Part shown: positions 1-7,259 of the stretch, one piece after another
How the letters are laid out: every line of letters starts with the position of its first letter
Numbering within the stretch: the stretch's first letter is position 1
NCBI GenBank assembly: GCA_023475025.1
Contig: JAMCWB010000034.1
Coordinates: forward strand, 1 to 62,000
Direction of reading: 5' to 3'
DNA: 62,000 nucleotides
Source: Gammaproteobacteria bacterium
Lineage (GTDB): Bacteria; Pseudomonadota; Gammaproteobacteria; Pseudomonadales; Pseudomonadaceae
The notes under the pieces: generated by a model
Database searches by the model: none
The model's input: the letters and a program-made list of their open reading frames with translations, nothing else
What the model was told of the DNA's origin: nothing
Position numbers and translations under genes: made by a program

Positions 1-99
1 AAAAGAGCTACCGGCGCGAACAACATGCGGGAAACTCGCTATAACGCCTCCGACGGCAAGACCTTGTACAAAGCGGCGCCGCGAGATAGAAGCTGGTAA
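1..99 (+). CDS. C-terminal fragment of an unrecognised protein (runs off the left edge)
   Basis: An open frame enters from the left edge and ends at TAA (97-99), giving 32 residues that end in APRDRSW. Codon use looks like coding DNA, with G/C-rich third positions, and the DNA turns clearly AT-rich right after the stop. The fragment is too short to assign a family. It could be the end of a gene cut off by the window, or chance. Confidence 0.35.
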   Translation, partial: KRATGANNMRETRYNASDGKTLYKAAPRDRSW

Positions 100-236
100 T
101 TTGAACTTGTTATCATCCATTTATATACCCCTTGAGCTTATTTATTTCATCTAGCTTAGCTATTTATAGCTGTCAGCAACATGACTCTGACATGACAAAA
201 TTGTACTCTTGTTGTCATCGAGCCGGTGTTTTTCAA

Positions 237-248
237 GATAGTTGTCAC
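237..248. repeat. Left inverted repeat of the IS element
   Basis: GATAGTTGTCAC; exact reverse complement of 1853-1864. It lies 10 bp beyond the integrase stop codon. Confidence 0.7.
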
Positions 249-258
249 TGTTTTCATG

Positions 259-1314
259 CTATGCCACTTGCTGCATAGTCGGCTCTTTTTCCGGGTTCAG
301 TGTCGTCGGTCCAACAGGCTCACAGTTTCTCACGGAGCGTTGACCCCAGCGTGATGGTGCGCTTTGCTTGGCCATCTCCAGTATCCGTTTGCGCTGCTCC
401 AGCAGCACAGCGTCTTCGCCATTGTGGCGTTGCTCCGGTGTCACGAAGCGCAGTTTGCTGTGACGGTGCTCAGTGTTATACCAGCGAACGAACCGGTCTA
501 CCCATAGCCGGGCTTCATCCAGCGATTTAAACCCATGTGAAGGCCAATGGGGGCGGTACTTCAGCACCCGGAACAACGACTCAGCGAAGGCGTTGTCGTT
601 GCTCACACGTGGGCGACTGTATGAGGGCAGCACGCCCAACTCTTCCAGTTTCGCTTTCATGGTTTGCGCTTTCATTGGCGCACCGTTGTCCGAGTGCAGC
701 ACCAGCGGCTTGTGCAGGCACTGTTCTCGCAGCTGGCTACGTTGCAGAAGCTGGGCGGCATACTCGCCACTCTCGGCTTCATGAACCTCATAACCGACGA
801 TCTTGCGGCTGTAGAGATCTTCAAACATGTACAGGTAGTAGAACTGCCCGCGGACAACACTCGGGCAGTAGGTAATATCCCAGCACCAGACCTCGCAGGG
901 GCCGCTAGCTTTGTGAGTTGTTGACGCCGGGCTGCGTTTAGGTGCCAGTGACCGTCCGCGATGATGCAGTTGGCCTACCGCCTTGAGTACGCGGTAGAAG
1001 GTCGACTCCGACGCGACATACACACCCTTGTCCAACAGGTCAGGTACGATCTGGCTCGGTGGCAGCTGGCTGTAGGCCGGACTATTGCACAGCTCAATAA
1101 TCTGCTCCTGCTCCGCTGTCGTCAGCTTGTTGGCTGGAGCCGTTCTGACGGCGGTGGGGCGCTTGTCGGTTTGCACAGCACCGTTGCGATACCAGCGACG
1201 GTAGGTGCGCAAACAGATACCCGCTTCAGCACAGGCCTTGACCAGACGGGCACCGTCACGGTTCGCTTGCTGGATCAGACTAACGATGATCTGGCGCTCC
1301 GGGTTTGAGGTCAT
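259..1314 (-). CDS. IS3-family transposase OrfB (DDE integrase)
   Basis: A 351-residue transposase with the retroviral-integrase (rve) fold that cuts and joins the IS ends. An N-terminal helix-turn-helix region with RTYRRWYRNG is followed by an HTH_21-like segment. The DDE catalytic triad is visible as the Asp of CEVWCWDITY, the Asp of LVLHSDNGAP and the Glu of NAFAESLFRVLK. The C-terminal part VRWYNTEHRHS is typical of the family. Its ATG overlaps the stop of orfA by four bases (ATGA), so it is probably made by translational coupling rather than by the -1 frameshift used in many IS3 elements. No interruption is seen. Confidence 0.9.
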   Translation of the reverse strand: MTSNPERQIIVSLIQQANRDGARLVKACAEAGICLRTYRRWYRNGAVQTDKRPTAVRTAPANKLTTAEQEQIIELCNSPAYSQLPPSQIVPDLLDKGVYVASESTFYRVLKAVGQLHHRGRSLAPKRSPASTTHKASGPCEVWCWDITYCPSVVRGQFYYLYMFEDLYSRKIVGYEVHEAESGEYAAQLLQRSQLREQCLHKPLVLHSDNGAPMKAQTMKAKLEELGVLPSYSRPRVSNDNAFAESLFRVLKYRPHWPSHGFKSLDEARLWVDRFVRWYNTEHRHSKLRFVTPEQRHNGEDAVLLEQRKRILEMAKQSAPSRWGQRSVRNCEPVGPTTLNPEKEPTMQQVA

Positions 1315-1814
1315 TCGTCCTCGTTGCTGTCCTGATCCCAGAGCGCATTGAGCTTTTTTCTCAGCACCAACAAGGCAGCGGCTTCAGCCAGAGCTTTCTC
1401 CTTGTGCCGTAGCTCCCGGCGTAACTGCTTGATTTCCTGCTTGTCGCTACGGGCTTGCTGGCGGATGGCCTTTTCCTGTTGGGCACTGCGCTGGAAGCCC
1501 TGCAAGGACTCCGCTTTCCACTGCTTTACCTGGTCAGGGTACAGGCCCTTCTCCCGGCAATATTGGCTGAGCTCCGCCTCAGAAAAGGCTGCGGTTTCGA
1601 TGACAGTTGCGAGCTTGGCTTCAGCTGACCATTGCTCTGATGTGGCTTTGCGACCGGGCACGGGACGTCCTTCTGATTTGGCTTTGTTACGCCAAGTATA
1701 AAGGGTCGGCTCGGAGATGCCTTCCTGCCGGGCCAGCTCGGCCACAGTCATACTGTAGGGAGGCAACAGTTTGCTCAGTACAGCTTCTTTGCGTTCTTCG
1801 GAATAACGGGCCAC
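1311..1814 (-). CDS. IS3-family transposase OrfA (helix-turn-helix subunit)
   Basis: This is the DNA-binding partner of OrfB, expected to recognise the terminal repeats. The N-terminal half has a transposase_8-type HTH (MTVAELARQEGISEPTLYTW). A second HTH-like stretch follows (FSEAELSQYCREKGLYPDQV), then a Lys/Glu-rich coiled-coil or leucine-zipper-like helix (KQEIKQLRRELRHKEKAL). I place the start at GTG 1814, since AAGGA lies about 7 bases upstream; a TTG at 1859 in the same frame would lie inside the terminal inverted repeat. It gives 167 residues and ends overlapping orfB by four bases. Confidence 0.85.
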   Translation of the reverse strand: MARYSEERKEAVLSKLLPPYSMTVAELARQEGISEPTLYTWRNKAKSEGRPVPGRKATSEQWSAEAKLATVIETAAFSEAELSQYCREKGLYPDQVKQWKAESLQGFQRSAQQEKAIRQQARSDKQEIKQLRRELRHKEKALAEAAALLVLRKKLNALWDQDSNEDE

Positions 1815-1852
1815 GATACTTTCCTTGCCGCCTATCTGGTTGAAATCAGAGG

Positions 1853-1864
1853 GTGACAACTATC
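1853..1864. repeat. Right inverted repeat of the IS element
   Basis: GTGACAACTATC; exact reverse complement of 237-248. It lies just upstream of orfA, where it probably overlaps the transposase promoter. Confidence 0.7.
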
Positions 1865-1989
1865 CTGCCAGAGGGGGCTCCCCCGAATCCCGAAACTCAG
1901 GAAAGCGCAATCGGGGTACCAATGACTTTTTAGAGCCCATCACTTTTCTACCCCTTCCAAACTACTGCTTGATGTTTTAACTCCTATAG

Positions 1990-2009
1990 ATTCCCGCCTA
2001 CGCGGGAAT
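1990..2009. repeat. dRS3/Correia-type interspersed hairpin repeat
   Basis: ATTCCCGCCTACGCGGGAAT followed by GACGG. This is the short palindromic repeat common in many proteobacteria; read on the minus strand it gives the tell-tale peptide SFPRRRESI. It lies in the 3' end of the dinD-like remnant frame, so the repeat has replaced or interrupted the original coding sequence there. Confidence 0.7.
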
Positions 2010-2067
2010 GACGGCCACAGATGGCTGGAATGCCCTTTGATCTTGCTCTGGCTTCCAACGCCATGTT

Positions 2068-2099
2068 CGACCATTTTGTTGGCGTCAACAAAATGGTTG
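2068..2099. repeat. Perfect hairpin 1 inside the dinD-like remnant
   Basis: ACCATTTTGTTG (2070-2081) pairs perfectly with CAACAAAATGGT (2086-2097) around the tetraloop GCGT. A G-T and a C-G pair extend the stem outward. On the minus strand it encodes NHFVDANKMV. It is related to the hairpin at 2114-2143. Confidence 0.75.
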
Positions 2100-2113
2100 T
2101 CTGGGACGAGGTC

Positions 2114-2143
2114 GATCATTTTCCTGACGTCGGGAAAATGATC
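2114..2143. repeat. Perfect hairpin 2 inside the dinD-like remnant
   Basis: GATCATTTTCC pairs with GGAAAATGATC, with a further T-G and G-C pair, leaving the loop ACGT. On the minus strand it encodes DHFPDVRKMI. It shares the frame CATTTT..TG.CGTC...AAAATG with hairpin 1, 16 bp away. Confidence 0.75.
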
Positions 2144-2201
2144 ATTAGTCGTGTGAAGCTCTTTTCCTATCCCATCGAATTCGACGGGTCTAAATATTTC
2201 A

Positions 2202-5200
2202 TTACTCATAAGCCGCCAACCCCGATATCTCGCGCCCACCGGCCTGCTTTTTCAAAAACGGCACCAGCTCTTCCATCAAGGCCAACTCCGCCTGGCTGCG
2301 TGCCTTCCAGCCCAGCTCAAGTGGTTCGAACAAGTCACTTAACTGCTCGCCGTCGAAGATCATGCGGTCGAGAGTGCCGTTCACGAAGGATTGCAGGGCG
2401 TCGCGGTCTAGCCCGTGGCGGTCGGCCAGGGCGGTGATTTCGTTGTGGGCTTTTTGTGCCTTGAAGGCCTGGTAGCCATCGCGGATGGCGGCCTCGCTCA
2501 GGCCCTTGCCGGCTTCGAGGGTGTTGATATAGGCGATGATGTCCTCGCGCTCGTCAATCAGGTTGCTGCTGGCGGCAAGCAGGTTGATGAGCTGGTCTCT
2601 GCGCAGGGTCTGTTTACCCGGCTTTTCCTGAGTGAAACGCGCAACTAGGCTCATGATGTAGTCATAGTCGATCAGCGCAGAAGAAAAGAGCACAAACTCG
2701 AAATCCAGCTGTTCGATGGCTTGCTGATTTGGTGAGGCCTGGTCGCCGGTTTTGCCCTGCTGCTCCTTGAGGCGCTGGGCGGTCTCAAGGTAGGCACCGC
2801 GTAGTGAACGCAAATCGTCCTCGGGCAGCACACTGTTGATACGCGCTTTCTGTTCTTCGTCCAGATCGGTGTACTGGTCGAGCTGGGTCTTTAGGCGTTG
2901 CACTTCTTTGAAGCGGTTAACGAATTCAATGCGCGCGGTATCACCTTTGAGGTTGTAAACGCCCTTGGGCTCGGCCACGACATCTTTTTCGGTGAGGAAG
3001 CCCTCGATGGCGGCGACTGCTTGCTCGTATTTTTCAATCACTGTGGGAGCTGGGTCTACCAGCCAGATTTCGCGGGAGCGGTTAACGTCCTCTCCAGAGA
3101 AAAGCGCAATGGCATCGTCTACAGCCTTCTGCTGGCCGCGAAAGTCGAGAATGTTGCCGTATGGCTTGGTGTCATTGAGCACGCGGTTGGTGCGCGAGAA
3201 AGCTTGAATCAGGCCGTGATGCTTGAGGTTCTTGTCCGCATACAAGGTGTTGAGGTATTTGGCATCGAAGCCCGTGAGTAGCATGTCCACCACGATGGTG
3301 ATGTCGATCTTGTGTTTGTGCGGCAGATCGCTGTTGGGGTATTGCTGGTCTTTGATGCGCTGCTGCACGTCCTGGTAGTAACGGTCGAACTCGCTGATGC
3401 TATGGCTGGTGCCGTACTGAGCGTTGTAGTCGGCAATAATCTCTTGCAGGGCGGCCTTTTTCTGCTCCGGCTCCTGCTGGTTGTCAGCCTTCTCCTGAGG
3501 TAGATCTTCCTGGAGTTGCTTCACATCCTTATCGCCATTGGCAGGCGGTGAAAAAACACAGGCAATATTGAGCGGCATGTAATCAGGGTCGTCGGCCTGG
3601 CGCTCAGCCTGAACATCCTTGAATAACCGGTAATAATCGATGGCCTCGTTGATAGAAGCCGTGGCGAGCAGGGCGTTGAAGCGGCGCTGATTGGTGGCGG
3701 CTTCATGTTTGGTAAGGATGGCGTCCACTACCGCGCGCTGGGTCACAGCCTGATCAGGTTTGGCTTTTTTTGATTTGTCCTTTGCTTTGCCATCCGAGGC
3801 GGTGGCAGCGGCATTTTCCTGCGCTGTTGGTTTGCTTTCATGCTTGAAGAAATCGATATGAAAGCGCAGCACGTTACGGTCATCAATGGCGTGGGTGATG
3901 GTGTAAGCGTGCAGCTGCTTTTCAAAAATGTCCTTGGTAGTGCGGTAGCTGCCCACGGTGCCGTCGATTTGTTTGTAGTTAGCGTTATCATCAAAGATCG
4001 GCGTGCCAGTAAAGCCAAAGAGTTGCGCCTTGGGGAAAAAGGTTTTGATGGCCTGGTGGTTATCGCCAAATTGGGAGCGATGGCACTCGTCGAAGATGAT
4101 AACGATACGCTTGTCACGCAGCGGGGCCAGGCGCTCCTTATAGGTTTGCCTGCCTTTATCTTTGTGCTGCTGGGCTTTTTTGCTGGTTTCATCCAGCGCT
4201 AGGCCGAGCTTCTGGATGGTGGTGACGATTACCTTATCGGCGTAGTCCTCGGAAAGTAGGCGGCGCACCAGGGTTTCGGTGTTGGTGTTTTCTTCTACGC
4301 AGCCTTCCTGAAAGCGGTTAAATTCCTCGCGGGTCTGGCGGTCCAGATCCTTGCGGTCCACCACGAACAGGCATTTTTCGATATCCGGGTTGTCCTTGAG
4401 CAAGGTAGACGCCTTGAAGGAGGTGAGCGTTTTTCCGCTACCGGTGGTATGCCAGATATAACCGTTGCCCCGGTTCTGGTGGATGCAATCGACAATGGCC
4501 TTGACCGCATAGATCTGATACGGGCGCATGATCATCAGTTTTTGCTCACTGGCTACTAGAACCATGTAGCGACTGATCATCCGGCCCAGGGTGCACTTGG
4601 CCAAAAAAGCGTCGGCGTAGTCGTCCAGATGGGTAATCTTACGGTTGTCTTCATCAGCCCACTGATAAATGGGCAAAAAACGCTCGTCGGCGTTAAAGGC
4701 GAAGTGCTGTGTCTGGTTGTTGGCGAAGTAGTAGGTTTGGTCGCGGTTGCTGATGATAAACAGCTGCATAAAGCACAGCAGCGTATTGGTGTAACCGTTG
4801 CCGGGCTCGTTGCGGTACTCGACGATCTGTTCCATGGCCCGGCGCGGGTTGATGCCCAGTGTTTTCAGCTCAATTTGCACCAACGGCAAGCCGTTAATAA
4901 GCAGAATCACATCATAACGGTGATGACTGTTGTCGGTGTTGATGCGTAGCTGGTTGATAACTTCGAAGTCGTTTTTGCACCAGTCCTTGAGGTTGACCAG
5001 CATGTAGTGCAGAGGTGTACCGTCTTCGCGCTGGAAATAGCCGTATTCGCGCAGTTTTTTGGCGGCTTGGAATACATCAGCGTTGATAATTTCGTCACGC
5101 AGGCGGGCGAACTCAGCGTCGGTGAGACGGACATGGTTGAGAGCTTCAAACTTGTCACGGAAGTTTCGCTCCAGCATGGCCTTGTCGCGGATATCTGGAC

Positions 5201-5270
5201 GATAGGTGTATTTGAGGTCTTCGAGCTTTTTGATCAATTTTTGCTCGATATCACTTTCTTTATAGGTCAT
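2202..5270 (-). CDS. hsdR: Type I restriction enzyme, HsdR (R) subunit
   Basis: The ATP-driven translocase and nuclease subunit of a type I restriction-modification complex, which cuts unmodified DNA far from its recognition site; it needs HsdM and HsdS partners. The 1022 residues are full length. The N-terminal PD-(D/E)xK nuclease domain shows D120 and ELK with E134 and K136. The superfamily-2 helicase domain has Walker A TTGSGKT at about 275-281 and a DECH box at 394-397, then FGFTGTPIF (motif III) and the downstream VVDMLLTGFDA and QAFSRTNRV motifs. A Lys/Gln-rich linker lies near the middle, and the C-terminal helical region would bind the methylase core. Its start overlaps a 52-codon ORF and its stop overlaps the dinD-like remnant. 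No hsdM or hsdS is present within this window, so it is either orphaned or its partners lie elsewhere. Confidence 0.95.
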   Translation of the reverse strand: MTYKESDIEQKLIKKLEDLKYTYRPDIRDKAMLERNFRDKFEALNHVRLTDAEFARLRDEIINADVFQAAKKLREYGYFQREDGTPLHYMLVNLKDWCKNDFEVINQLRINTDNSHHRYDVILLINGLPLVQIELKTLGINPRRAMEQIVEYRNEPGNGYTNTLLCFMQLFIISNRDQTYYFANNQTQHFAFNADERFLPIYQWADEDNRKITHLDDYADAFLAKCTLGRMISRYMVLVASEQKLMIMRPYQIYAVKAIVDCIHQNRGNGYIWHTTGSGKTLTSFKASTLLKDNPDIEKCLFVVDRKDLDRQTREEFNRFQEGCVEENTNTETLVRRLLSEDYADKVIVTTIQKLGLALDETSKKAQQHKDKGRQTYKERLAPLRDKRIVIIFDECHRSQFGDNHQAIKTFFPKAQLFGFTGTPIFDDNANYKQIDGTVGSYRTTKDIFEKQLHAYTITHAIDDRNVLRFHIDFFKHESKPTAQENAAATASDGKAKDKSKKAKPDQAVTQRAVVDAILTKHEAATNQRRFNALLATASINEAIDYYRLFKDVQAERQADDPDYMPLNIACVFSPPANGDKDVKQLQEDLPQEKADNQQEPEQKKAALQEIIADYNAQYGTSHSISEFDRYYQDVQQRIKDQQYPNSDLPHKHKIDITIVVDMLLTGFDAKYLNTLYADKNLKHHGLIQAFSRTNRVLNDTKPYGNILDFRGQQKAVDDAIALFSGEDVNRSREIWLVDPAPTVIEKYEQAVAAIEGFLTEKDVVAEPKGVYNLKGDTARIEFVNRFKEVQRLKTQLDQYTDLDEEQKARINSVLPEDDLRSLRGAYLETAQRLKEQQGKTGDQASPNQQAIEQLDFEFVLFSSALIDYDYIMSLVARFTQEKPGKQTLRRDQLINLLAASSNLIDEREDIIAYINTLEAGKGLSEAAIRDGYQAFKAQKAHNEITALADRHGLDRDALQSFVNGTLDRMIFDGEQLSDLFEPLELGWKARSQAELALMEELVPFLKKQAGGREISGLAAYE

Positions 5271-5425
5271 CCAATGATCTCTTTGCCGGTACAGTCAATC
5301 TTGCACGGAATCGTCGCATATTTGCGGGCATTGCGGTGAGCCGAGAGCGCTAAAAGTGAAGTAGGCAAACGCAAGGCGCGCGCCGAACTGAATAGGATGG
5401 TCGAGGAGCGGAAAAAACCAATCAC
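5267..5425 (-). CDS. Possible 52-residue ORF coupled to hsdR
   Basis: A GTG-started frame whose TGA overlaps the hsdR ATG (ATGA), and whose own GTG overlaps the stop of the preceding mini-ORF. The peptide begins VIGFFRSSTILFSSARALR and ends CTGKEIIG. I recognise no family. The chained overlaps suggest translational coupling or a leftover from rearrangement of the hsd operon, but a frame this short could be chance. It occupies the place where hsdS or hsdM would be expected. Confidence 0.3.
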   Translation of the reverse strand: MIGFFRSSTILFSSARALRLPTSLLALSAHRNARKYATIPCKIDCTGKEIIG

Positions 5426-5475
5426 CAGGCTGCCTCCTTGGCAACGATTTCCTTGAACCCTGGGTATAAACGCAT
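5422..5475 (-). CDS. Possible 17-codon mini-ORF or leftover C-terminus upstream of hsdR
   Basis: The frame MRLYPGFKEIVAKEAAW ends in a TGA that overlaps the GTG of the next ORF. It may be the tail of a gene lost upstream, since the 295-bp gap between hsdR and the sugar kinase is too short for hsdM or hsdS. It is also compatible with chance. Nothing else is recognisable in 5271-5565. Confidence 0.2.
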   Translation of the reverse strand: MRLYPGFKEIVAKEAAW

Positions 5476-5565
5476 CACCGCTGTGATGGCATACCCCCAT
5501 TATGCATGCTTTGCCGGTGGGGGAAACCCTTGTCTGCTGCAACACTATGTCCCTTGTGTGGGCTG

Positions 5566-6489
5566 TCAGTTGGCCCCTTTGGCCTTTGCCAGCCAGGCAG
5601 CGCCCCGCACGCCACTGGAATCGCCGTGTACCGCCCGCACCACGGGCGTGTCGCACTCACCACCGAACACATAGGCTGGCAGGCGCTCGGGTAATTGCTC
5701 ATAGAGTGCGTCGACATTGCTCATGCCGCCGCCGAGTACGATGATGTCCGGGTCGAGCAGGTTGATCACGCTGGCCAGGCCGCGGGCGAGGTGATCCAGG
5801 TAGTGGTCCATGCTGTGCTGGGCTTGTGGTTCACCCTGGCGGGCCTGCTCGGTGATGGTTTTGGCGCTGAGCTGCTGGCCGGTGTGTAGTTTATGCGTGA
5901 GTGACAACCCAATGCCGGACAGGAAGGTTTCATTGCAGCCGGCACGGCCACAGAAGCAAGGGCGTTGCTCGCGTTCGCTGTCGGTGGCGCCGGGTAGCGG
6001 GTTATGCCCCCACTCTCCGGCTACGCCGTTGGGGCCGGTCAGCAGATTGCCCTTGATGCTGATGCCAGCGCCGCAGCCGGTGCCGAGGATGGCGGCAAAC
6101 ACGTTGTCGTAACCTTGCCCGGCGCCGTCGGTGGCTTCGGAGAGGGCCAGGCAGTTGGCGTCGTTGGTCAGGGTGACCGGTCGTTGCAGCAGGTCCTGCA
6201 GGTGCTGCTGCATGGGCTGGCCGTTGATCCAGGTGGAGTTGCCGTTCTTGATGCAGCCGGTTTTGCCCGACAGGCTACCGGGTATGCCGATACCCACGGC
6301 AATGCCACTGGCGCCGGCACGGGCTTCGGCTGCCTGCACCAGTGTCTGGATGCACTGCAGGGTTGCCGGGTAATCACCGGCGGGCGTAGGTAGCCGTTGG
6401 CGAAAGTGCTCTTTGCTGTCGGTGTCGAGCAGGATGACTTCTGTTTTGCTGCCGCCCAGGTCGATACCGATCAGCCAGTGATTGTGCAT
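5566..6489 (-). CDS. mak: ROK-family sugar kinase (fructokinase/Mak-like)
   Basis: Phosphorylates a hexose with ATP in the cytoplasm; closest in look to fructokinase Mak or N-acetylglucosamine kinase. The 307 residues begin with the phosphate-binding loop IGIDLGGSKTEV. The sugar-binding region has NDANCLALSE, with the catalytic Asp, then GTGCGAGI and EWGHNPL. The ROK zinc site is the His of EWGHNPL plus the cysteines of CFCGRAGC. A C-terminal DPDIIVLGGGMSN is typical. It is followed after 3 bp by the yqiA-like gene on its upstream side, so the two are probably cotranscribed. The exact sugar cannot be decided from sequence alone. Confidence 0.85.
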   Translation of the reverse strand: MHNHWLIGIDLGGSKTEVILLDTDSKEHFRQRLPTPAGDYPATLQCIQTLVQAAEARAGASGIAVGIGIPGSLSGKTGCIKNGNSTWINGQPMQQHLQDLLQRPVTLTNDANCLALSEATDGAGQGYDNVFAAILGTGCGAGISIKGNLLTGPNGVAGEWGHNPLPGATDSEREQRPCFCGRAGCNETFLSGIGLSLTHKLHTGQQLSAKTITEQARQGEPQAQHSMDHYLDHLARGLASVINLLDPDIIVLGGGMSNVDALYEQLPERLPAYVFGGECDTPVVRAVHGDSSGVRGAAWLAKAKGAN

Positions 6490-6492
6490 ATT

Positions 6493-7035
6493 TTATTTAC
6501 CGTTCAGAAAATCCTGGATCAGCGGCAAGGCGTCTTCCATGTGGGCGAAGCGGTGATTGCCACCGGGAAAGCTGACCACCGGGTAGTGTGCGCCCAGCGC
6601 GGCTTCGGAGGCCTTGGCATCGATGACTTCATCGCCCATATCCAGCAGGATCAGGCCGTGGCCGCCGGTCGGCAGGTCAAAGTAGCTGTCTACAGCCTCG
6701 GCGGTCAGTTCATAGAGCTGGCCCTGATAGTCCACCCCTGGGCCAAGGTACTTGCCCAAGGTGAGCTGCGGCTGGACGGAGGGGTTGATGGCGACAAAGG
6801 GAATATTCAGGCGAGTGCCGAGCACGGCGGCCAGCCAGCCGCCCATGGAGGTGCCGGCTATCAGGTCGATGTCATCCCAGTTGGTCTGGGCAATGGCGCG
6901 CTCGATCAGCCGATCTGTGGGCTGGGTGTAATCCACATTCTGCCCACTGACCGGGCCGAGTCTGGCCAGGGTCTGTAATTTGGTGGAGCTGGGGTCGAAG
7001 GCGCTGGCGAAGCCGTGGATATAGTGAATCTGCAT
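6493..7035 (-). CDS. YqiA/UPF0227-type esterase (alpha/beta hydrolase)
   Basis: A small 180-residue cytoplasmic alpha/beta hydrolase, probably an acyl-ester or thioesterase. It starts MQIHYIHGFASAFDPSSTK, where the HGF oxyanion loop is typical. The nucleophile elbow is GTSMGG (Ser), the acid is in LLDMGDEVID and the histidine in FPGGNHRFAHME. I place the start at ATG 7035; longer in-frame starts run through sequence unlike the family. It lies 3 bp upstream of the ROK kinase. Confidence 0.85.
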   Translation of the reverse strand: MQIHYIHGFASAFDPSSTKLQTLARLGPVSGQNVDYTQPTDRLIERAIAQTNWDDIDLIAGTSMGGWLAAVLGTRLNIPFVAINPSVQPQLTLGKYLGPGVDYQGQLYELTAEAVDSYFDLPTGGHGLILLDMGDEVIDAKASEAALGAHYPVVSFPGGNHRFAHMEDALPLIQDFLNGK

Positions 7036-7259
7036 TGGGCGTCCTGTCTGGCGCTGAAGTCTGGCTGACAGTCTAAACCATCTGGCGGCATGGCTCGCCC
7101 CCGTCGGCTGGCTTATACTCCGCGCCAGTATCGAGGGGCTTGCTGGCATTACGGCTGGCATCAGGCAGGAGCCCTGCCCCGCCGTTTTCATTGGTTGTGC
7201 TGTTGCCCGGGATGGGCGCGGCATGCGTTGTCGATGAGTGCAGTACGGTGTTCAGACAG

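Larger units (their letters stand above)
237..1864 (-). mobile_element. IS3-family-like insertion sequence, two ORFs, apparently intact
   Basis: Two leftward ORFs (HTH protein, then DDE integrase) are enclosed by a perfect 12-bp inverted repeat, GATAGTTGTCAC at 237-248 and GTGACAACTATC at 1853-1864. That ORF pair and spacing is the IS3-type layout. The true ends may lie a few bases further out, because the similarity continues weakly and I could not find a convincing target-site duplication. It sits downstream of hsdR and of the dinD-like remnant, in an AT-richer, repeat-bearing stretch. Both ORFs look uninterrupted, so the copy may be recent. Confidence 0.75.
1940..2209 (-). pseudogene. dinD-like remnant (DNA-damage-inducible protein D / BRO family), truncated
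   Basis: An open frame whose ATG (2209) overlaps the hsdR stop (TATGAGTAA), as in an operon. It reads MSNEIFRPVEFDGIG and then two tandem motifs, NDHFPDVRKMI and NHFVDANKMV, followed by EHGVGSQSKIKGH. From family knowledge, the D/N-HF-x-D-x-x-KM(I/V) plus G-S-x-x-x-I/V-K/x pattern resembles the central region of DinD-type proteins, which are often found beside restriction loci. The frame then runs into an interspersed repeat (SFPRRRESI), and the conserved region that normally follows is missing, so it is almost certainly not functional. The duplicated motif may reflect repair or slippage at the palindromic codons. The family assignment is from memory of motifs only. Confidence 0.45.

Noticed and set aside
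5438..5674. Forward open frames upstream of hsdR
   Set aside because: They overlap the 3' end of the ROK kinase on the opposite strand and show no family motif.
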